Source: Curvibacter sp. PD_MW3 (lineage in GTDB: Bacteria; Pseudomonadota; Gammaproteobacteria; Burkholderiales; Burkholderiaceae_C). Taken from it: 64,000 nucleotides of DNA. Position 1 is the first letter of the stretch, and every line of letters starts with the position of its first letter. The notes under the pieces were generated by a model. The model was given only the letters and a program-made list of their open reading frames with translations. It did not search any database and was not told where the DNA came from. The stretch is from contig NSIV01000001.1 of the NCBI GenBank assembly GCA_002633085.1, forward strand, positions 868,001 to 932,000, in the 5' to 3' direction. Position numbers and translations under genes: made by a program. Shown here in pieces: positions 49,588 to 60,220 of this stretch.

Positions 49588-50379
49588 TCAGGGCTGCGGC
49601 GCCTCAGCGTCTTCGGCAGGCGCCTGGGTGTGCTTGATGAAGATCTGTGCCGCCCACAGGCCCAACTCATACAGCAGGACCATCGGGATGGCCAGTGCCA
49701 GCTGCGACACCACGTCCGGCGGCGTCACGATGGCGGCAATGATGAAAGCCAGCACCACAAAGTAGCCGCGGAATTCCTTGAGTTTCTGCACGCTGACGAT
49801 ACCCATGCGCGCCAGCACGATCACCACAATCGGCACCTCGAACGCCAGGCCGAAGGCCAGGAACATGGTCATCACGAAGCTCAGATAAGCCTCGATATCC
49901 GGCGCGGCGGTGATGCTCTTGGGTGCGAAGCCCTGGATAAAAGCGAAGACCTGGCCGAACACGAAGAAGTAGCAAAAGGCCACGCCGATGAAGAACAGGA
50001 TGGAGCTGGAGATCACCAGCGGCAACACCAGTTTTTTCTCATGGGTGTACAGGCCCGGCGCCACAAAGGCCCAGGCTTGGTACAGGATGACCGGCAACGC
50101 CACCAGGAAGGCCGCCATCAGCATGATCTTGAGCGGCACCATGAAGGGCGAGATCACAGACGTGGCGATCAGCGTGGCGCCCTTGGGCAGGTGCGCCACC
50201 AGCGGCGCAGCCAGAATGTCGTACAGCGCTGCCGGGCCCGGGTAGAGTGCCAGCACCGCGGTGACCACCGCCATCGCGATCATGGACTTGACCAGACGGT
50301 CGCGCAGCTCCATCAGGTGCTGCACGAACGGCTGCTCGGTCCCCGCCAACTCGTCTTCTTTGGATTGATCGTCTGCCAT
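49588..50379 (-). CDS. tatC: TatC, twin-arginine translocase subunit
   Basis: 263-residue six-helix membrane protein, the receptor for twin-arginine signals. Conserved FVQHLMELRDRLVKS N-terminus (about 18-32) and SPFMVPLKIM. A hairpin CCGCAGCC/GGCTGCGG overlaps its end without a T-run. tatA, tatB and tatC run together after hinT. Confidence 0.95.
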   Translation of the reverse strand: MADDQSKEDELAGTEQPFVQHLMELRDRLVKSMIAMAVVTAVLALYPGPAALYDILAAPLVAHLPKGATLIATSVISPFMVPLKIMLMAAFLVALPVILYQAWAFVAPGLYTHEKKLVLPLVISSSILFFIGVAFCYFFVFGQVFAFIQGFAPKSITAAPDIEAYLSFVMTMFLAFGLAFEVPIVVIVLARMGIVSVQKLKEFRGYFVVLAFIIAAIVTPPDVVSQLALAIPMVLLYELGLWAAQIFIKHTQAPAEDAEAPQP

Positions 50380-50455
50380 GCGTTGTTTGCTCGGTACTCG
50401 AACCGCCTGCCGCGATCAGCGGCTGCAGCCCGATGAATAGGGGGTCAGAGGATCG

Positions 50456-50917
50456 TCAGCTCAGTCTTTGTGGCCGGTAACGGGCAACCCGGGCTGCGCC
50501 GGACTGTGCCCGGGTGCGCACACCCTGCCGGGCCTTGTACCAGACCGGTGTGGCACCACGTTTCAGGCGCCAGTTCTTGCCGGGGTGCTTGTACTCGGGA
50601 TAACCGATCGGCACGTCCAGGCCGCTCGATTCCAGCCCCGAAGTTGCCTCGGACCAGCTCTTTTCAAAATCGCTGCTGGTGGTCTGGATCGAGTTCTCGA
50701 CATCGCGTGCCGCACCTTCGACCGTGTCCTTCATCTTCTTGAGCTCGTCGAGCTCCATCGACCGGTTGACCTCGGCCTTGACATCGGCCACATAACGTTG
50801 CGCCTTGCCCAGCAAGGTGCCAACGGTACGGGCCACGCGCGGCAGCTTCTCCGGCCCGATGACAATGAGTGCCACCGCGCCGATCAGCGCCATTTTGGAA
50901 ATGCCGAGATCGATCAT
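50456..50917 (-). CDS. tatB: TatB, twin-arginine translocase subunit
   Basis: 153 residues: one N-terminal membrane helix with the family start [33 protein letters not shown], an amphipathic helix (about 25-70), then a disordered, proline-poor basic tail. 76 bases before tatC. Confidence 0.94.
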   Translation of the reverse strand: MIDLGISKMALIGAVALIVIGPEKLPRVARTVGTLLGKAQRYVADVKAEVNRSMELDELKKMKDTVEGAARDVENSIQTTSSDFEKSWSEATSGLESSGLDVPIGYPEYKHPGKNWRLKRGATPVWYKARQGVRTRAQSGAARVARYRPQRLS

Positions 50918-50934
50918 GTCTGCCTAAGCGGCAA

Positions 50935-51171
50935 TCAGGATTTGGTCTTGGCTTCGACGTCGATGGTGGTCTTGTCCGCAGCCGGAGCAGACACTTGGGC
51001 GGCGGGCGCAGCCGGCTTTTCCTCAGCGGAAGTGCCGTCCTTCATGCCGTCCTTGAAACCCTTGACGGCGCCACCGAGGTCGCTACCCAGATTCTTGAGC
51101 TTCTTGGTGCCGAACACCATCACCACGATCAGCAGCACGATCAGCCAGTGCCAGATAGAAAACGAACCCAT
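50935..51171 (-). CDS. tatA: TatA, twin-arginine translocase pore subunit
   Basis: 78 residues: membrane helix ([20 protein letters not shown]), [14 protein letters not shown] amphipathic helix, and an Ala/Lys-rich tail. A GAGGAG site precedes the start. 17 bases upstream of tatB. Confidence 0.95.
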   Translation of the reverse strand: MGSFSIWHWLIVLLIVVMVFGTKKLKNLGSDLGGAVKGFKDGMKDGTSAEEKPAAPAAQVSAPAADKTTIDVEAKTKS

Positions 51172-51237
51172 ATATCACTCCTCAGGAATTTGACAATTCT
51201 AATCTTCACAGTAGGTGGCCGCACGGCCTGACCCAAA

Positions 51238-51609
51238 TTAGCCCTTGAGCCAGGGGCGCGGTCCACCGATCACATGCACATGCAGGTGATGAACCTCCTG
51301 CCCGCCGTCCTCACCGGTGTTGCAGACGATGCGAAAGCCGCCTTCCGGGTAAGGGCGGCAGCCCTCCTGCAAGGCCAGCTTCGGTGCCAGCGCCATCATG
51401 CGCCCGAGCAATGCAGCATGTTCCGTGCCTACTTGAGCCATGGACGGAATATGCAGCTTGGGCACCATCAGGAAATGCACCGGTGCCCAGGGATGGATGT
51501 CATGGAAGGCGAAGATTTCTTCGTCCTCGTAAACCTTTTTCGAGGGAATCTGACCGGAGATGATCTTGCAGAAAATGCAGTTCGGATCGCTGTGGTGCAC
51601 GGCTGTCAT
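51238..51609 (-). CDS. hinT: HinT-type histidine triad purine nucleotide phosphoramidase
   Basis: 123-residue HIT protein; FCKIISGQIPSKKVYEDE near 13-30 and the triad HLHVHV with histidines 108, 110 and 112. The ATG overlaps the upstream stop as ATGA. Conserved his-hinT-tat order. Physiological substrate unknown. Confidence 0.94.
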   Translation of the reverse strand: MTAVHHSDPNCIFCKIISGQIPSKKVYEDEEIFAFHDIHPWAPVHFLMVPKLHIPSMAQVGTEHAALLGRMMALAPKLALQEGCRPYPEGGFRIVCNTGEDGGQEVHHLHVHVIGGPRPWLKG

Positions 51610-51995
51610 GCAGAAAACTCCATGGGAAGACCTTTGTTCATGTTCACCATGCCGCTGATGATGCGGTAGAGGAACCAGACCGAGATGGCGAGCCAGGCGA
51701 TCCAGCCCGGCACGAAAAAGAAAAACCACAGCGGCGCCGTCAGCACATACAGTGCGGCCGCAATCAGCACGGTGCGGATGCGCCAGCGGAAATGAGAGGC
51801 ATGCCAGGTGCCTTCGGCATCCGGGCGCTTGACCAGGTCGAGCACCAGCGCCACGATCAGCAGCACCGGGCTGATCTGCGCGCCCGGCACCAGGGCACCG
51901 ACGGCCACGATCAGATGCAGCACGTAACTGACCGTCCCCAGCGTGGTGAGGGACTGCAGCCGTTCGGCGTCACTCCGATCCGGGTTCTGGCTCAC
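51606..51995 (-). CDS. DUF4870-like small membrane protein
   Basis: 129 residues with three hydrophobic segments (about 18-40, 42-55, 75-110), like the DUF4870/YtaF-type membrane family; function unknown. The start is GTG at 51995, overlapping the hisE stop as GTGA, and its own stop overlaps hinT. Commonly found in this position between hisE and hinT. Confidence 0.8.
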   Translation of the reverse strand: MSQNPDRSDAERLQSLTTLGTVSYVLHLIVAVGALVPGAQISPVLLIVALVLDLVKRPDAEGTWHASHFRWRIRTVLIAAALYVLTAPLWFFFFVPGWIAWLAISVWFLYRIISGMVNMNKGLPMEFSA

Positions 51996-52375
51996 TGCTC
52001 ACCGCCCTCGCGCGCCAGCGCCTTGCGCAGCGCCTTTTCCTCGATGCCGCTGGTGCCCTCGCGGCGCTCCAGTTCGGCGATCACGTCCGCCGGCTTCAGG
52101 CCGTAATGCGCCAGGGCAATCATGGAATGGAACCAGAGATCGGCCACTTCATAGATGATTTTGTTGCGATCGCCGCCATGGTCGGCGTCCTTGGCAGCCA
52201 TCACCACTTCGGTGGCTTCCTCGCCGATCTTCTTCAGGAAGGCATCCGGCCCTTTGTGCAGCAAACGAGCGACATAACTTTTGTCGGGATCACCACCGTT
52301 GGCAGGCAGGCGGCTCTCGACCACAGCCGCCAAGCGGGCCAGGGCATCGGCGGAATTCGTACGCGTATCGGACAT
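51992..52375 (-). CDS. hisE: HisE, phosphoribosyl-ATP pyrophosphatase
   Basis: 127-residue all-helical enzyme for the second histidine step. Signature [12 protein letters not shown] with metal glutamates and [14 protein letters not shown]. Separate from HisI, as in most betaproteobacteria. Five bases after hisI. Confidence 0.95.
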   Translation of the reverse strand: MSDTRTNSADALARLAAVVESRLPANGGDPDKSYVARLLHKGPDAFLKKIGEEATEVVMAAKDADHGGDRNKIIYEVADLWFHSMIALAHYGLKPADVIAELERREGTSGIEEKALRKALAREGGEQ

Positions 52376-52380
52376 GGTCG

Positions 52381-52770
52381 TTATTTGTAGATGGTTTCGG
52401 GGTCTTTCAAGACCGGGTCAACGGCCTGCCAGGCGCCATTTTTGTAAACACTGAAAAAGCAGCTGTGACGCCCGGTGTGACAAGCAATGCCGGGTTCATG
52501 GCCGAGCTGGGTCACCTTGAGCAGTACCACGTCGTTGTCGCAGTCCAGGCGGATCTCATGCACGGTCTGTACGTGCCCGGATTCTTCGCCCTTGAACCAC
52601 AACTTAGCCCTAGAGCGGCTGAAATAGACGGCGCGGCCGAGCTCGGCCGTCTTCTGCAGCGCCTCGCGGTTCATCCAGGCAAACATCAGGACATCGTTGC
52701 TGCCCTGCTCCTGCGCGATCACCGGCACCAAGCCCTGCGCGTCCCATTTCACTTCGTCCAACCAGTTCAT
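52381..52770 (-). CDS. hisI: HisI, phosphoribosyl-AMP cyclohydrolase
   Basis: 129-residue zinc enzyme for the third step. Ligands in [10 protein letters not shown] and [13 protein letters not shown] 52770 opens [20 protein letters not shown]; the upstream frame is a shadow of hisF. Confidence 0.95.
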   Translation of the reverse strand: MNWLDEVKWDAQGLVPVIAQEQGSNDVLMFAWMNREALQKTAELGRAVYFSRSRAKLWFKGEESGHVQTVHEIRLDCDNDVVLLKVTQLGHEPGIACHTGRHSCFFSVYKNGAWQAVDPVLKDPETIYK

Positions 52771-52801
52771 GGCGCTATTGTCGCCCGATTTGGCAGGGGA
52801 A

Positions 52802-53593
52802 TCAGGCGGCGGGTTCGATGCGCACCGGAATGCCGGCCTCAGCCATGCGCGCCTTGGCTTGGGCGATGGTGTACTCGCCGTAGTGGAAGATGCTGGCGGC
52901 GAGCACGGCGTCGGCGCCACCGATCTTGATGCCGTCGACCAGGTGGTCGAGGTTGCCGACGCCACCGGAGGCGATCACCGGCACGCTCACTGCATCGCTG
53001 ACAGCCCGCGTGAGTTCCAGGTCAAAGCCAGACTTGGTGCCATCGCGGTCCATGCTGGTCAGCAGGATCTCGCCGGCGCCATGCTCAGCCATCTGGCGCG
53101 CCCAGGCCACGGCGTCCAAGCCGGTGTTCTTGCGGCCGCCGTGGCTGTAGACGTCCCAGCCTTCGCCGCGTGCCAGCAGGTCGTCACCAAAACGGCGTTT
53201 GGCATCGATCGCCACCACGATGCACTGGGCACCGTATTTGTGCGAGGCGTCGCGGATCACTTGTGGGTTGGCAATCGCTGCCGAGTTGAAGCTGGTCTTG
53301 TCGGCGCCGGCATTGAGCAGACGGCGCACATCTTCGACCGTGCGCACGCCGCCGCCCACCGTCAGCGGAATGAAAACCTTGGAGGCCACCGCCTCGATGA
53401 TGTGCAGGATCAGGTCGCGTCCGTCACTGGTGGCGGTGATGTCGAGGAAGGTCAGTTCGTCGGCACCCTGGTCGTTGTAGCGCGCTGCGATCTCCACAGG
53501 ATCGCCGGCATCACGCAGTTCAACGAAGTTGACGCCCTTCACGACGCGACCACCGGTCACGTCCAAGCACGGGATGATTCTCTTGGCCAGCAC
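52802..53593 (-). CDS. hisF: HisF, imidazole glycerol phosphate synthase cyclase subunit
   Basis: 263-residue TIM barrel, [20 protein letters not shown], with catalytic aspartates (D11 in CLDV and D in [12 protein letters not shown]). Start is GTG at 53593. Works with HisH, which supplies ammonia. 11 bases after hisA. Confidence 0.96.
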   Translation of the reverse strand: MLAKRIIPCLDVTGGRVVKGVNFVELRDAGDPVEIAARYNDQGADELTFLDITATSDGRDLILHIIEAVASKVFIPLTVGGGVRTVEDVRRLLNAGADKTSFNSAAIANPQVIRDASHKYGAQCIVVAIDAKRRFGDDLLARGEGWDVYSHGGRKNTGLDAVAWARQMAEHGAGEILLTSMDRDGTKSGFDLELTRAVSDAVSVPVIASGGVGNLDHLVDGIKIGGADAVLAASIFHYGEYTIAQAKARMAEAGIPVRIEPAA

Positions 53594-53604
53594 GCGGTAC
53601 GACC

Positions 53605-54351
53605 TCAGCCCGCGGCAGACAGTTCGTCGGCCCGGATCTGGGCCGCCTGGAAGTCAAGATCACCGGTGTAGACGGCGCGGCCGCAGATCACCCCCTCAAT
53701 GCCCTCGTCTTCCACCGCGCACAGCGCTTCGATGTCGGCCATGTTGCTCAGGCCGCCGGAGGCGATGACGGGAATGGTCAGCGCCTGCGCCAGGCGGACC
53801 GTGGCCTCGATGTTGATGCCCGAGAGCATGCCGTCGCGGCCAATGTCGGTGTAGATGATGGATTCGACGCCGTAGTCCTCGAACTTCTTGCCCAGGTCCA
53901 CCACTTCGTGGCGCGTCAGCTTGCTCCAGCCGTCGGTGGCGACCTTGCCATCCTTGGCATCCAGGCCGACGATGATGTGGCCGCCGAAGGCGGTGCAGGC
54001 GTCCTGCAGAAAGCCCGGGTTCTTGACCGCGGCGGTGCCGATGATGACGTAGCGCAGGCCGGCGTCGAGGTAGCGCTCGATGGTGTCGAGGTCGCGGATG
54101 CCACCGCCGAGCTGCACGTCGATTTCGCTGCCGACTTCCTTCAGGATGCTGCGGATCGCCTGCTCATTCTTGGGCTGCCCGGCAAAGGCGCCGTTCAGGT
54201 CCACCAGGTGCAGGCGGCGTGCACCCTTGTCCACCCAACTGCGCGCCATGAGCGCCGGATTTTCACCAAAGGTGGTGGATTGATCCATGTCGCCCTGCTT
54301 GAGGCGCACGCAATGACCGTCTTTCAAATCGATGGCAGGAATTAAAAGCAT
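53605..54351 (-). CDS. hisA: HisA, ProFAR isomerase
   Basis: 248-residue TIM barrel; [20 protein letters not shown] with catalytic D8, and [13 protein letters not shown] with the second aspartate. 54 bases after hisH. Confidence 0.96.
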   Translation of the reverse strand: MLLIPAIDLKDGHCVRLKQGDMDQSTTFGENPALMARSWVDKGARRLHLVDLNGAFAGQPKNEQAIRSILKEVGSEIDVQLGGGIRDLDTIERYLDAGLRYVIIGTAAVKNPGFLQDACTAFGGHIIVGLDAKDGKVATDGWSKLTRHEVVDLGKKFEDYGVESIIYTDIGRDGMLSGINIEATVRLAQALTIPVIASGGLSNMADIEALCAVEDEGIEGVICGRAVYTGDLDFQAAQIRADELSAAG

Positions 54352-54405
54352 GGTGCTTCGAAAAAGAATAGGGCTAGGGATTCAGCCGGGACAAAGGGAA
54401 ATGGA

Positions 54406-55119
54406 TCAGGGCTTCCAGTGAAGGAAGTTGCGGTAAAGGGCGAGGCCGTGGGCTGCACTTTTCTCGGGGTGGAATTGGGTCGCAAAAATATTATCGCGCG
54501 CAATCGCCGCCGCGAAGCGGCTACCGTAGTCGGCTTCGCCTGCGCTGTGGCGTGCATCCGACGGTCGGGCGTAGAAACTGTGCACGAAGTAGAAGTAGCT
54601 GCCGTCCGGCACGTCGCCCCAGACCGGGTGACGCCCCTGGCCGTGGTCCATCTGGTAGACCTGATTCCAGCCCATCTGCGGCACCTTGTAGCGACTGCCG
54701 TCAGGCTGGCGCTGGTTCGCCAAGTCGAACTTGACCACCTCGCCGTGGATCAGCCCCAGGCCGGGCGTATCGCCTTCGGCGCTGTGGTCCAGCATCATCT
54801 GCATGCCGACGCAGACGCCGAACAGCGGCTTGTTCGCGGCCGCTTCCAGCACCGCGTCGCGCAGGCCGGAGTCGCGCAGCTCGCGCATGCAGTCGGGCAT
54901 GGCGCCCTGGCCGGGCAGCACCACGCGCTCGGCGGCGCGCACATCGTCGGGCCGGGAGGTGATGAGCACGTGCCAGCCGCTGTCTTGCGCTGCCGCCTGC
55001 ACCGCCTGCGACACCGAGCGCAGGTTGCCCATGCCGTAGTCAACCACCGCCACAGTCTTGGCAGTCGCCTGATTTGCTACTGAATTCATAGCTGATTGCG
55101 CAGAATTGACGAGGCCCAT
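54406..55119 (-). CDS. hisH: HisH, imidazole glycerol phosphate synthase glutaminase subunit
   Basis: 237-residue class I glutamine amidotransferase; [14 protein letters not shown], nucleophile cysteine in GVCVGMQMM, and FHPEKS with the His-Glu of the triad. The N-terminus is about 20 residues longer than usual: [15 protein letters not shown] is encoded by a copy of the dispersed repeat that also supplies the likely start ATG 55119 (AAAAGG precedes it). ATG 55089 and GTG 55135 are alternatives. Confidence 0.92.
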   Translation of the reverse strand: MGLVNSAQSAMNSVANQATAKTVAVVDYGMGNLRSVSQAVQAAAQDSGWHVLITSRPDDVRAAERVVLPGQGAMPDCMRELRDSGLRDAVLEAAANKPLFGVCVGMQMMLDHSAEGDTPGLGLIHGEVVKFDLANQRQPDGSRYKVPQMGWNQVYQMDHGQGRHPVWGDVPDGSYFYFVHSFYARPSDARHSAGEADYGSRFAAAIARDNIFATQFHPEKSAAHGLALYRNFLHWKP

Positions 55120-55124
55120 AGGCC
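55076..55124 (+). repeat. Dispersed AT-core repeat, copy 4 (start of hisH)
   Basis: 49 bases from GCTACTGAATTCATAGC through TGCGCAGAATTGAC to GGCC. 34 of 49 identities with the Nif3 copy, no gaps. On the hisH strand it reads (M)[14 protein letters not shown], in the same frame as in Nif3. Confidence 0.72.
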
Positions 55125-55138
55125 TTTTTTGCACATGA

Positions 55139-55735
55139 CTAGAGGGAACCTTTGGTCGACGGGATGGTGCCGGCGGCGCGCGGGTCAAGCTCCAGCGCGG
55201 CGCGCAAGGCGCGGGCGAAGGCCTTGAACACGGTCTCGGCCTGGTGGTGGGCGTTCTCGCCGCGCAGGTTGTCGATGTGCAGCGTGACGAAGGCGTGGTT
55301 GACGAAGCCCTGGAAGAACTCGTAGGCCAGCTGGCTGTCGAAGGTGCCGATCATGCCGCTCTTGAACGGCACGTGCATGACCAACCCCGGACGGCCGGAG
55401 AAGTCGACCACCACACGCGACAGCGCCTCGTCCAGCGGCACATAGGCGTGGCCGTAACGGCGGATGCCTTTCTTGTCACCCACCGCTTTGGCCACGGCCT
55501 GGCCCAGGGTGATGCCGACGTCTTCCACCGTGTGGTGGCCGTCAATGTGCAGGTCACCCTTGGCCTGGATGTCGAGATCGATCAGGCCGTGGCGCGCGAT
55601 CTGGTCCAGCATGTGGTCAAAGAAGCCGATGCCGGTGGCCAGGCGCGCCTGGCCGGTGCCGTCGAGGTTGACGCGGACGGTGATCTGGGTCTCCGCGGTG
55701 TTGCGGGAAACTTCGGCAATACGTGGTGTGCTCAT
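55139..55735 (-). CDS. hisB: HisB, imidazoleglycerol-phosphate dehydratase (monofunctional)
   Basis: 198-residue manganese enzyme. Two HHxxED-type metal motifs: [14 protein letters not shown] and [11 protein letters not shown]. Monofunctional, without the phosphatase domain of the enterobacterial fusion. ATG 55735 overlaps the hisC stop as ATGA. Confidence 0.96.
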   Translation of the reverse strand: MSTPRIAEVSRNTAETQITVRVNLDGTGQARLATGIGFFDHMLDQIARHGLIDLDIQAKGDLHIDGHHTVEDVGITLGQAVAKAVGDKKGIRRYGHAYVPLDEALSRVVVDFSGRPGLVMHVPFKSGMIGTFDSQLAYEFFQGFVNHAFVTLHIDNLRGENAHHQAETVFKAFARALRAALELDPRAAGTIPSTKGSL

Positions 55736-56829
55736 AGTGATTCTTTCAGCGCCGCCAGCATCTGCCGGTTCTCGTCCGGCGTACCGACCGTCAGACGCAG
55801 GCAGTTGACCAGCAGAGGGTGCAGCTTGGAGACATTCTTCACCAGCACCTTGCGCGCCCTCATGCCCTCGAAGGCCTTGGCCGCATCCGGCACGCGCACC
55901 AGGATCATGTTGGCATCGCTGTTCCAGGCCCGCACCTGCGGCCACGCCGACAACGCTTCCAAAATCATAGCACGCTGCGCTTTGATCTCAAGGGCTTGTG
56001 CCGCAAATACATCAGCATGTTCGAGCGCGAACAAGGCGCACTCGCAGTTCAGCACGCTGATGTTGTAGGGCGGCCGCACCTTGTCGATCTCGGCCACCAG
56101 GGCCTGCGGGCCGATCATGTAACCCAGCCGCACGCCGGCCAGGCCGAACTTGGAGAGCGTGCGCATCAACAGCACATGGCCGTGAGCGACCGGGTTGGCG
56201 CGGATGCGCTCCAGCCAGCTGCGTGAGGAGAAAGGCTGGTAGGCCTCGTCCATCACCACCAGACCGCCCTGCTCGCCCACGGCGGCGATGATCTTCGCGA
56301 TCACCGCCTCGTCCCACAGGTTGGCGGTCGGGTTGTTCGGGTAGGCAATGTAGGTGATGGTTGGCTTGTGCTCGCGGATGGCGGCCAGCATGGCGACCTC
56401 GTCGAGCTCGAAGTCGGCGGTCAGCGGCACGCCGTGGAAGGCCAGGCCCTGCAGTTGCGCGCTCATGGCGTACATCACGAAACCGGGCAACGGTGCCAGG
56501 ATGGAAGCGCCCGGCACGTCGCAGGCCAGGGCCAGCAGCGAGATCAACTCATCCGAGCCGTTGCCCAGCATCAGGTCGTAGCCGGCCGGCATGTCGGCGT
56601 AGCGCGCCAGGGCGGCACGCAGGTCGTTGACGCGGCCGTCCGGGTAGCGGTTGAGCGCCAGCCGGCCCAAGCGCTGCCCCAGTTTGGCCTGCAGCGCCGG
56701 CGGCAGGCTGTACGGGTTCTCCATGGCGTCGAGCTTGACCATGCCCACCGAATCCTGGATGGCATAGGCGTGCATGGACTGGATGTCCTGGCGGATCAAA
56801 CGTTGCAGTTTGGGATCGAGTGCTGTCAT
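55732..56829 (-). CDS. hisC: HisC, histidinol-phosphate aminotransferase
   Basis: 365-residue PLP enzyme. VMDEAYQPF and the PLP lysine in [16 protein letters not shown] near 223-238. Residues about 276-291 ([16 protein letters not shown]) lie under a copy of the dispersed repeat, in a helix where length variation is tolerable. Overlaps hisD by four bases. Confidence 0.95.
   Translation of the reverse strand: MTALDPKLQRLIRQDIQSMHAYAIQDSVGMVKLDAMENPYSLPPALQAKLGQRLGRLALNRYPDGRVNDLRAALARYADMPAGYDLMLGNGSDELISLLALACDVPGASILAPLPGFVMYAMSAQLQGLAFHGVPLTADFELDEVAMLAAIREHKPTITYIAYPNNPTANLWDEAVIAKIIAAVGEQGGLVVMDEAYQPFSSRSWLERIRANPVAHGHVLLMRTLSKFGLAGVRLGYMIGPQALVAEIDKVRPPYNISVLNCECALFALEHADVFAAQALEIKAQRAMILEALSAWPQVRAWNSDANMILVRVPDAAKAFEGMRARKVLVKNVSKLHPLLVNCLRLTVGTPDENRQMLAALKESL
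55957..56002 (+). repeat. Dispersed AT-core repeat, copy 5 (inside hisC)
   Basis: TTCCAAAATCATAGC, then TGCGC and CAAGGGCTTGTGCC. Matches copy 2 over GCGC and CAAGGGCTTG and the shared ATAGC core. More diverged than copies 3 and 4. Confidence 0.5.
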
Positions 56830-58205
56830 TTCTTGGCGTCTTTCAAACGCATCTCGGCCGCGCGCGCGTGCGCCTGCAGCCCCTCACCATGCGCCAGCAC
56901 GGAAGCGATCTGCCCCAGGGTCTGGGCCCCGGCTTCGCTGACCTCGATCAGGCTGCTGCGCTTCTGGAAGTCATACACCCCCAGCGGCGAGGAAAAGCGT
57001 GCCGTGCCGCTGGTGGGCAGCACGTGGTTCGGACCGGCACAGTAGTCGCCCAGCGACTCGCTGGTGTAGGCACCGAGGAAGATGGCGCCGGCGTGTTTCA
57101 GCAGCGGCTCCCACTTGTGCGGCTCGCGGCTCGACACTTCCAGGTGCTCCGGTGCAATGCGGTTGGAGATGGCGCAGGCCTCTTCCATGCTGCGGGTGTG
57201 GATCAGCGCGCCGCGGCCCGTGAGCGACTTGGCGATGATTTCGGCACGCGGCATGGTCGGCAACAGGCGGTCGATCTCGCGCTGCACGGCCTCGATGTAA
57301 GCGGCATCCGGGCACAGCAGGATGCTTTGCGCCAGCTCGTCGTGCTCGGCCTGGCTGAACAGATCCATGGCCACCCAGTCGGCCGGCGTCGTGCCGTCGG
57401 CCAGCACCAGAATCTCGCTCGGGCCGGCAATCATGTCGATGCCGACTGTGCCGAAGACATGCTTCTTGGCGCTGGCGACATAGGCGTTGCCGGGGCCGGT
57501 GATCTTGTCCACCTTGGGCACTGTTTGCGTGCCATACGCCAGGGCCGCTACGGCTTGGGCACCGCCGATGGTGAAGGCGCGCGTGACGCCAGCCACGTAG
57601 GCAGCCGCCAGCACCAGCTCGTTGCGCTCACCCTTGCTTGACGCGGCCTGCCCGCCCGAGCCACCGGTGGCCACGCTGCCACGCACGGGCGTGGGCACGA
57701 CCATGATGATTTCCTGCACCCCCGCCACGTGGGCAGGAATGGCGTTCATCAGCAGGCTCGACGGGTACGCGGCCTTGCCGCCGGGCACATAGATGCCGAC
57801 GCGATCCAGCGGCGTGACCTTCTGGCCCAACAACGTACCGTCTTCATCACGGTAGCTCCAACTCTCGCCCGAGGCCTTTTTCTGTGCTTCATGGTACTTG
57901 CGCACACGGGCTGCAGCCGATTGCAGGGCCTCACGTTGAGCCAGCGGAATGGCGTCGAACGCCGCCTTGAAGTCGGCCTGGGTCAACTCCAGCGCCGCCA
58001 TGTTGGGCGCAGAGAGGCCATCGAAACGGGCGGTGTACTCGAGCACGGCGGCATCGCCGCGCTGGCGCACATCGGCCAGGATCTCGGCCACGCGCTGCTC
58101 AATCGCCGCATCGGTCTCGCCCGACCAGTGCAGACGCGCCTGGAATTTGGCCTCAAAATCGGCCTTGGACGTCGACAGACGGGCGGGAGCAGCTATCAAA
58201 TTCAT
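56826..58205 (-). CDS. hisD: HisD, histidinol dehydrogenase
   Basis: 459-residue zinc enzyme for the last two steps. [34 protein letters not shown] zinc site, and [11 protein letters not shown] Gly/Ser-rich insertion ([17 protein letters not shown], about 171-187) interrupts the usual PTPKGE turn. The first residues [10 protein letters not shown] are encoded by a repeat copy. Overlaps hisC by four bases. Confidence 0.95.
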   Translation of the reverse strand: MNLIAAPARLSTSKADFEAKFQARLHWSGETDAAIEQRVAEILADVRQRGDAAVLEYTARFDGLSAPNMAALELTQADFKAAFDAIPLAQREALQSAAARVRKYHEAQKKASGESWSYRDEDGTLLGQKVTPLDRVGIYVPGGKAAYPSSLLMNAIPAHVAGVQEIIMVVPTPVRGSVATGGSGGQAASSKGERNELVLAAAYVAGVTRAFTIGGAQAVAALAYGTQTVPKVDKITGPGNAYVASAKKHVFGTVGIDMIAGPSEILVLADGTTPADWVAMDLFSQAEHDELAQSILLCPDAAYIEAVQREIDRLLPTMPRAEIIAKSLTGRGALIHTRSMEEACAISNRIAPEHLEVSSREPHKWEPLLKHAGAIFLGAYTSESLGDYCAGPNHVLPTSGTARFSSPLGVYDFQKRSSLIEVSEAGAQTLGQIASVLAHGEGLQAHARAAEMRLKDAKK

Positions 58206-58208
58206 AGT
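58180..58208 (-). repeat. Dispersed AT-core repeat, copy 7 (start of hisD)
   Basis: Minus strand ACTATGAATTTGATAGCTGC followed by TCCCGCCCG. It carries the hisD ATG. 21 of 28 positions match copy 8 in the proB-obgE gap. Confidence 0.55.
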
Positions 58209-58210
58209 GA

Positions 58211-58876
58211 TTACTTCTGACCGACGACGCCGGCAAAGGCGTCGATGATGCGGCGGATCGGTTCGCGCTTGAGCTTGAGCGCGGCCTGGTTCACCACCAG
58301 GCGCGAGCTGATGTCCATGATGTGCTCGACCTCGACCAAGTGGTTGGCCTTGAGGGTGTTGCCGGTCGACACGAGGTCGACGATGGCATCAGCCAGGCCG
58401 GTCAGCGGCGCCAGCTCCATGCTGCCGTAGAGCTTGATCAGGTCCACGTGCACGCCCTTGGCGGCGAAGAACTCGCGCGCGATCGCCACGTACTTGGTGG
58501 CCACGGTCAGGCGCGAGCCCTGGCGCACGGCGGCGGCATAGTCGAAGCCCTCGCGCACTGCCACGCTGATGCGGCATTTGGCGATTTGCAGGTCCAGCGG
58601 CTGGTACAGGCCCGTGCTGCTTGCAGCGCCGCCCCATTCCATGCCGTGCTCCAGCAGCGTGTCCAGACCGGTGATGCCGAGGTCGGCCCCACCGTACTGC
58701 ACATAGGTCGGCACATCGGTGGCGCGCACCAGCACCACCCGCACATCCGGTTGATTCGTGGCCAGAATGAGTTTGCGGGTCTTGTCCGGATCGTCCAGCA
58801 CCTCGATGCCGGCCGCCTTGAGCAGCGGCAGGGTCTCGTCGAAGATGCGGCCTTTGGAGAGTGCGAGCGTGATCAT
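58211..58876 (-). CDS. hisG: HisG, ATP phosphoribosyltransferase (short form)
   Basis: 221-residue catalytic subunit, first step of histidine synthesis. Family motif [20 protein letters not shown] near 161-180. It lacks the C-terminal regulatory domain, so it should need HisZ, whose gene is not in this window. Compared with relatives I recall, an extra loop of about eight residues (MEWGGAAS) sits after GLDTLLEHG. Confidence 0.94.
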   Translation of the reverse strand: MITLALSKGRIFDETLPLLKAAGIEVLDDPDKTRKLILATNQPDVRVVLVRATDVPTYVQYGGADLGITGLDTLLEHGMEWGGAASSTGLYQPLDLQIAKCRISVAVREGFDYAAAVRQGSRLTVATKYVAIAREFFAAKGVHVDLIKLYGSMELAPLTGLADAIVDLVSTGNTLKANHLVEVEHIMDISSRLVVNQAALKLKREPIRRIIDAFAGVVGQK

Positions 58877-58942
58877 GGGGTCATTTTCTCATGCGTGAGT
58901 GCACCGGGCCTGCCCAAGGCGCGAAGGCCGCTTGAAAAACCA

Positions 58943-60208
58943 TTATTTGATGCGCTCGATGTCGGCACCGAGACCGGCCAGCTTGGCCTCCATGCGGTCA
59001 TAACCACGGTCGAGGTGGTAGATGCGGTCGACCACGGTCTCACCCTCGGCCACCAGACCGGCAATCACCAGGCTGGCCGAGGCACGCAGGTCGGTGGCCA
59101 TGACGGTGGCGCCCGACAGGCGCTCGACACCCTCGATCACCGCCACCTTGCCGTCGATCTGGATCTTGGCACCCAGGCGCACCAGCTCATTGACGTGCAT
59201 GAAGCGGTTCTCGAAGATGGTTTCGGTCACCTTGGCCGCGCCTTGCGCAATGCAGTTGAGTGTCATGAACTGGGCCTGCATGTCGGTGGGAAAGCCCGGG
59301 TACTCGGTGGTGCGGAAACTCTGCGCCTGCATCCGCCCGTTCGCCTGCACGCGGATGCCATCGGCCAAGGCGGTCACGGTGGCGCCGGCCGCCTGCAGCT
59401 TCTCGATCACAGCATCCAGGTGGTCGGCGCGGCCATGCTTCAGCACCACATCGCCACCAGCAGCCGCCACGGCACAGAGGAAGGTGCCGGCTTCGATGCG
59501 GTCCGCCACCACTTGGTGGTCGCAGCCATGCAGCGCCTCCACACCCTGGATGCGGATGCGGCTGGTGCCGTGGCCTTCGATCTGGGCGCCCATCTTGATC
59601 AGCATCTCGGCCAGATCGGGAATTTCGGGCTCCTGCGCCGCGTTCTCCAGAATGGTTTCGCCTTCCGCCAAACTGGCGGCCATCAGGAAATTTTCGGTCC
59701 CGGTCACGGTGACCATGTCGGTGGTGATGCGCGCGCCCTTCAGCCGCGTGCGTCCCTTGGCCAAGGAGGCAATCATGTAGCCATGCTCCACCGCGATCTC
59801 AGCGCCCATGGCCTCCAGCCCCTTGATGTGCTGGTCCACCGGACGCGAGCCGATGGCACAGCCGCCTGGCAGCGACACCCGGGCCCGCCCGAAGCGCGCC
59901 AGCAGCGGCCCCAGCGCCAGCACCGAGGCGCGCATGGTCTTCACCAGTTCATAGGGTGCTTCCGGTGCATGGAGCGGGCCGGCATTGATGCGCACCGTAC
60001 CGTCATCGCCCACCTCGGCACTCACCCCCATGTTGCGGATGAGTTTGAGCATGGTGGCCACGTCCTGCAGACGCGGCACGTTGCGCAGGGTCACGGGCTG
60101 CGCCGTCAGCAGGGCGGCACACAGTTCGGGCAGGGCGGCGTTCTTGGCGCCGGAAATCAGCACCTCGCCGCGCAGCTCGCGCCCGCCACGAATTAACAAT
60201 TTATCCAT
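58943..60208 (-). CDS. murA: MurA, UDP-N-acetylglucosamine enolpyruvyl transferase
   Basis: 421-residue enzyme of the first peptidoglycan step. Fosfomycin-target cysteine C117 in [33 protein letters not shown] and KNAALP at the start. 66 bases upstream of hisG. Confidence 0.97.
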   Translation of the reverse strand: MDKLLIRGGRELRGEVLISGAKNAALPELCAALLTAQPVTLRNVPRLQDVATMLKLIRNMGVSAEVGDDGTVRINAGPLHAPEAPYELVKTMRASVLALGPLLARFGRARVSLPGGCAIGSRPVDQHIKGLEAMGAEIAVEHGYMIASLAKGRTRLKGARITTDMVTVTGTENFLMAASLAEGETILENAAQEPEIPDLAEMLIKMGAQIEGHGTSRIRIQGVEALHGCDHQVVADRIEAGTFLCAVAAAGGDVVLKHGRADHLDAVIEKLQAAGATVTALADGIRVQANGRMQAQSFRTTEYPGFPTDMQAQFMTLNCIAQGAAKVTETIFENRFMHVNELVRLGAKIQIDGKVAVIEGVERLSGATVMATDLRASASLVIAGLVAEGETVVDRIYHLDRGYDRMEAKLAGLGADIERIK

Positions 60209-60220
60209 GGTTCAGTTCAC

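Noticed and set aside
49578-49602. CCGCAGCC/GGCTGCGG hairpin as a terminator between the protease gene and tatC
   Set aside because: No T-run on either strand and it overlaps the end of tatC, so a terminator call is not supported.
51606-58205. Many 4-base ATGA/GTGA gene overlaps as something unusual
   Set aside because: Common translational coupling in compact proteobacterial operons.
58322-60196. 624-codon open frame on the plus strand opposite hisG and murA
   Set aside because: His/Gln/Ala-rich translation without any domain, fully antisense to two clear genes. Typical of antisense frames in GC-rich DNA.
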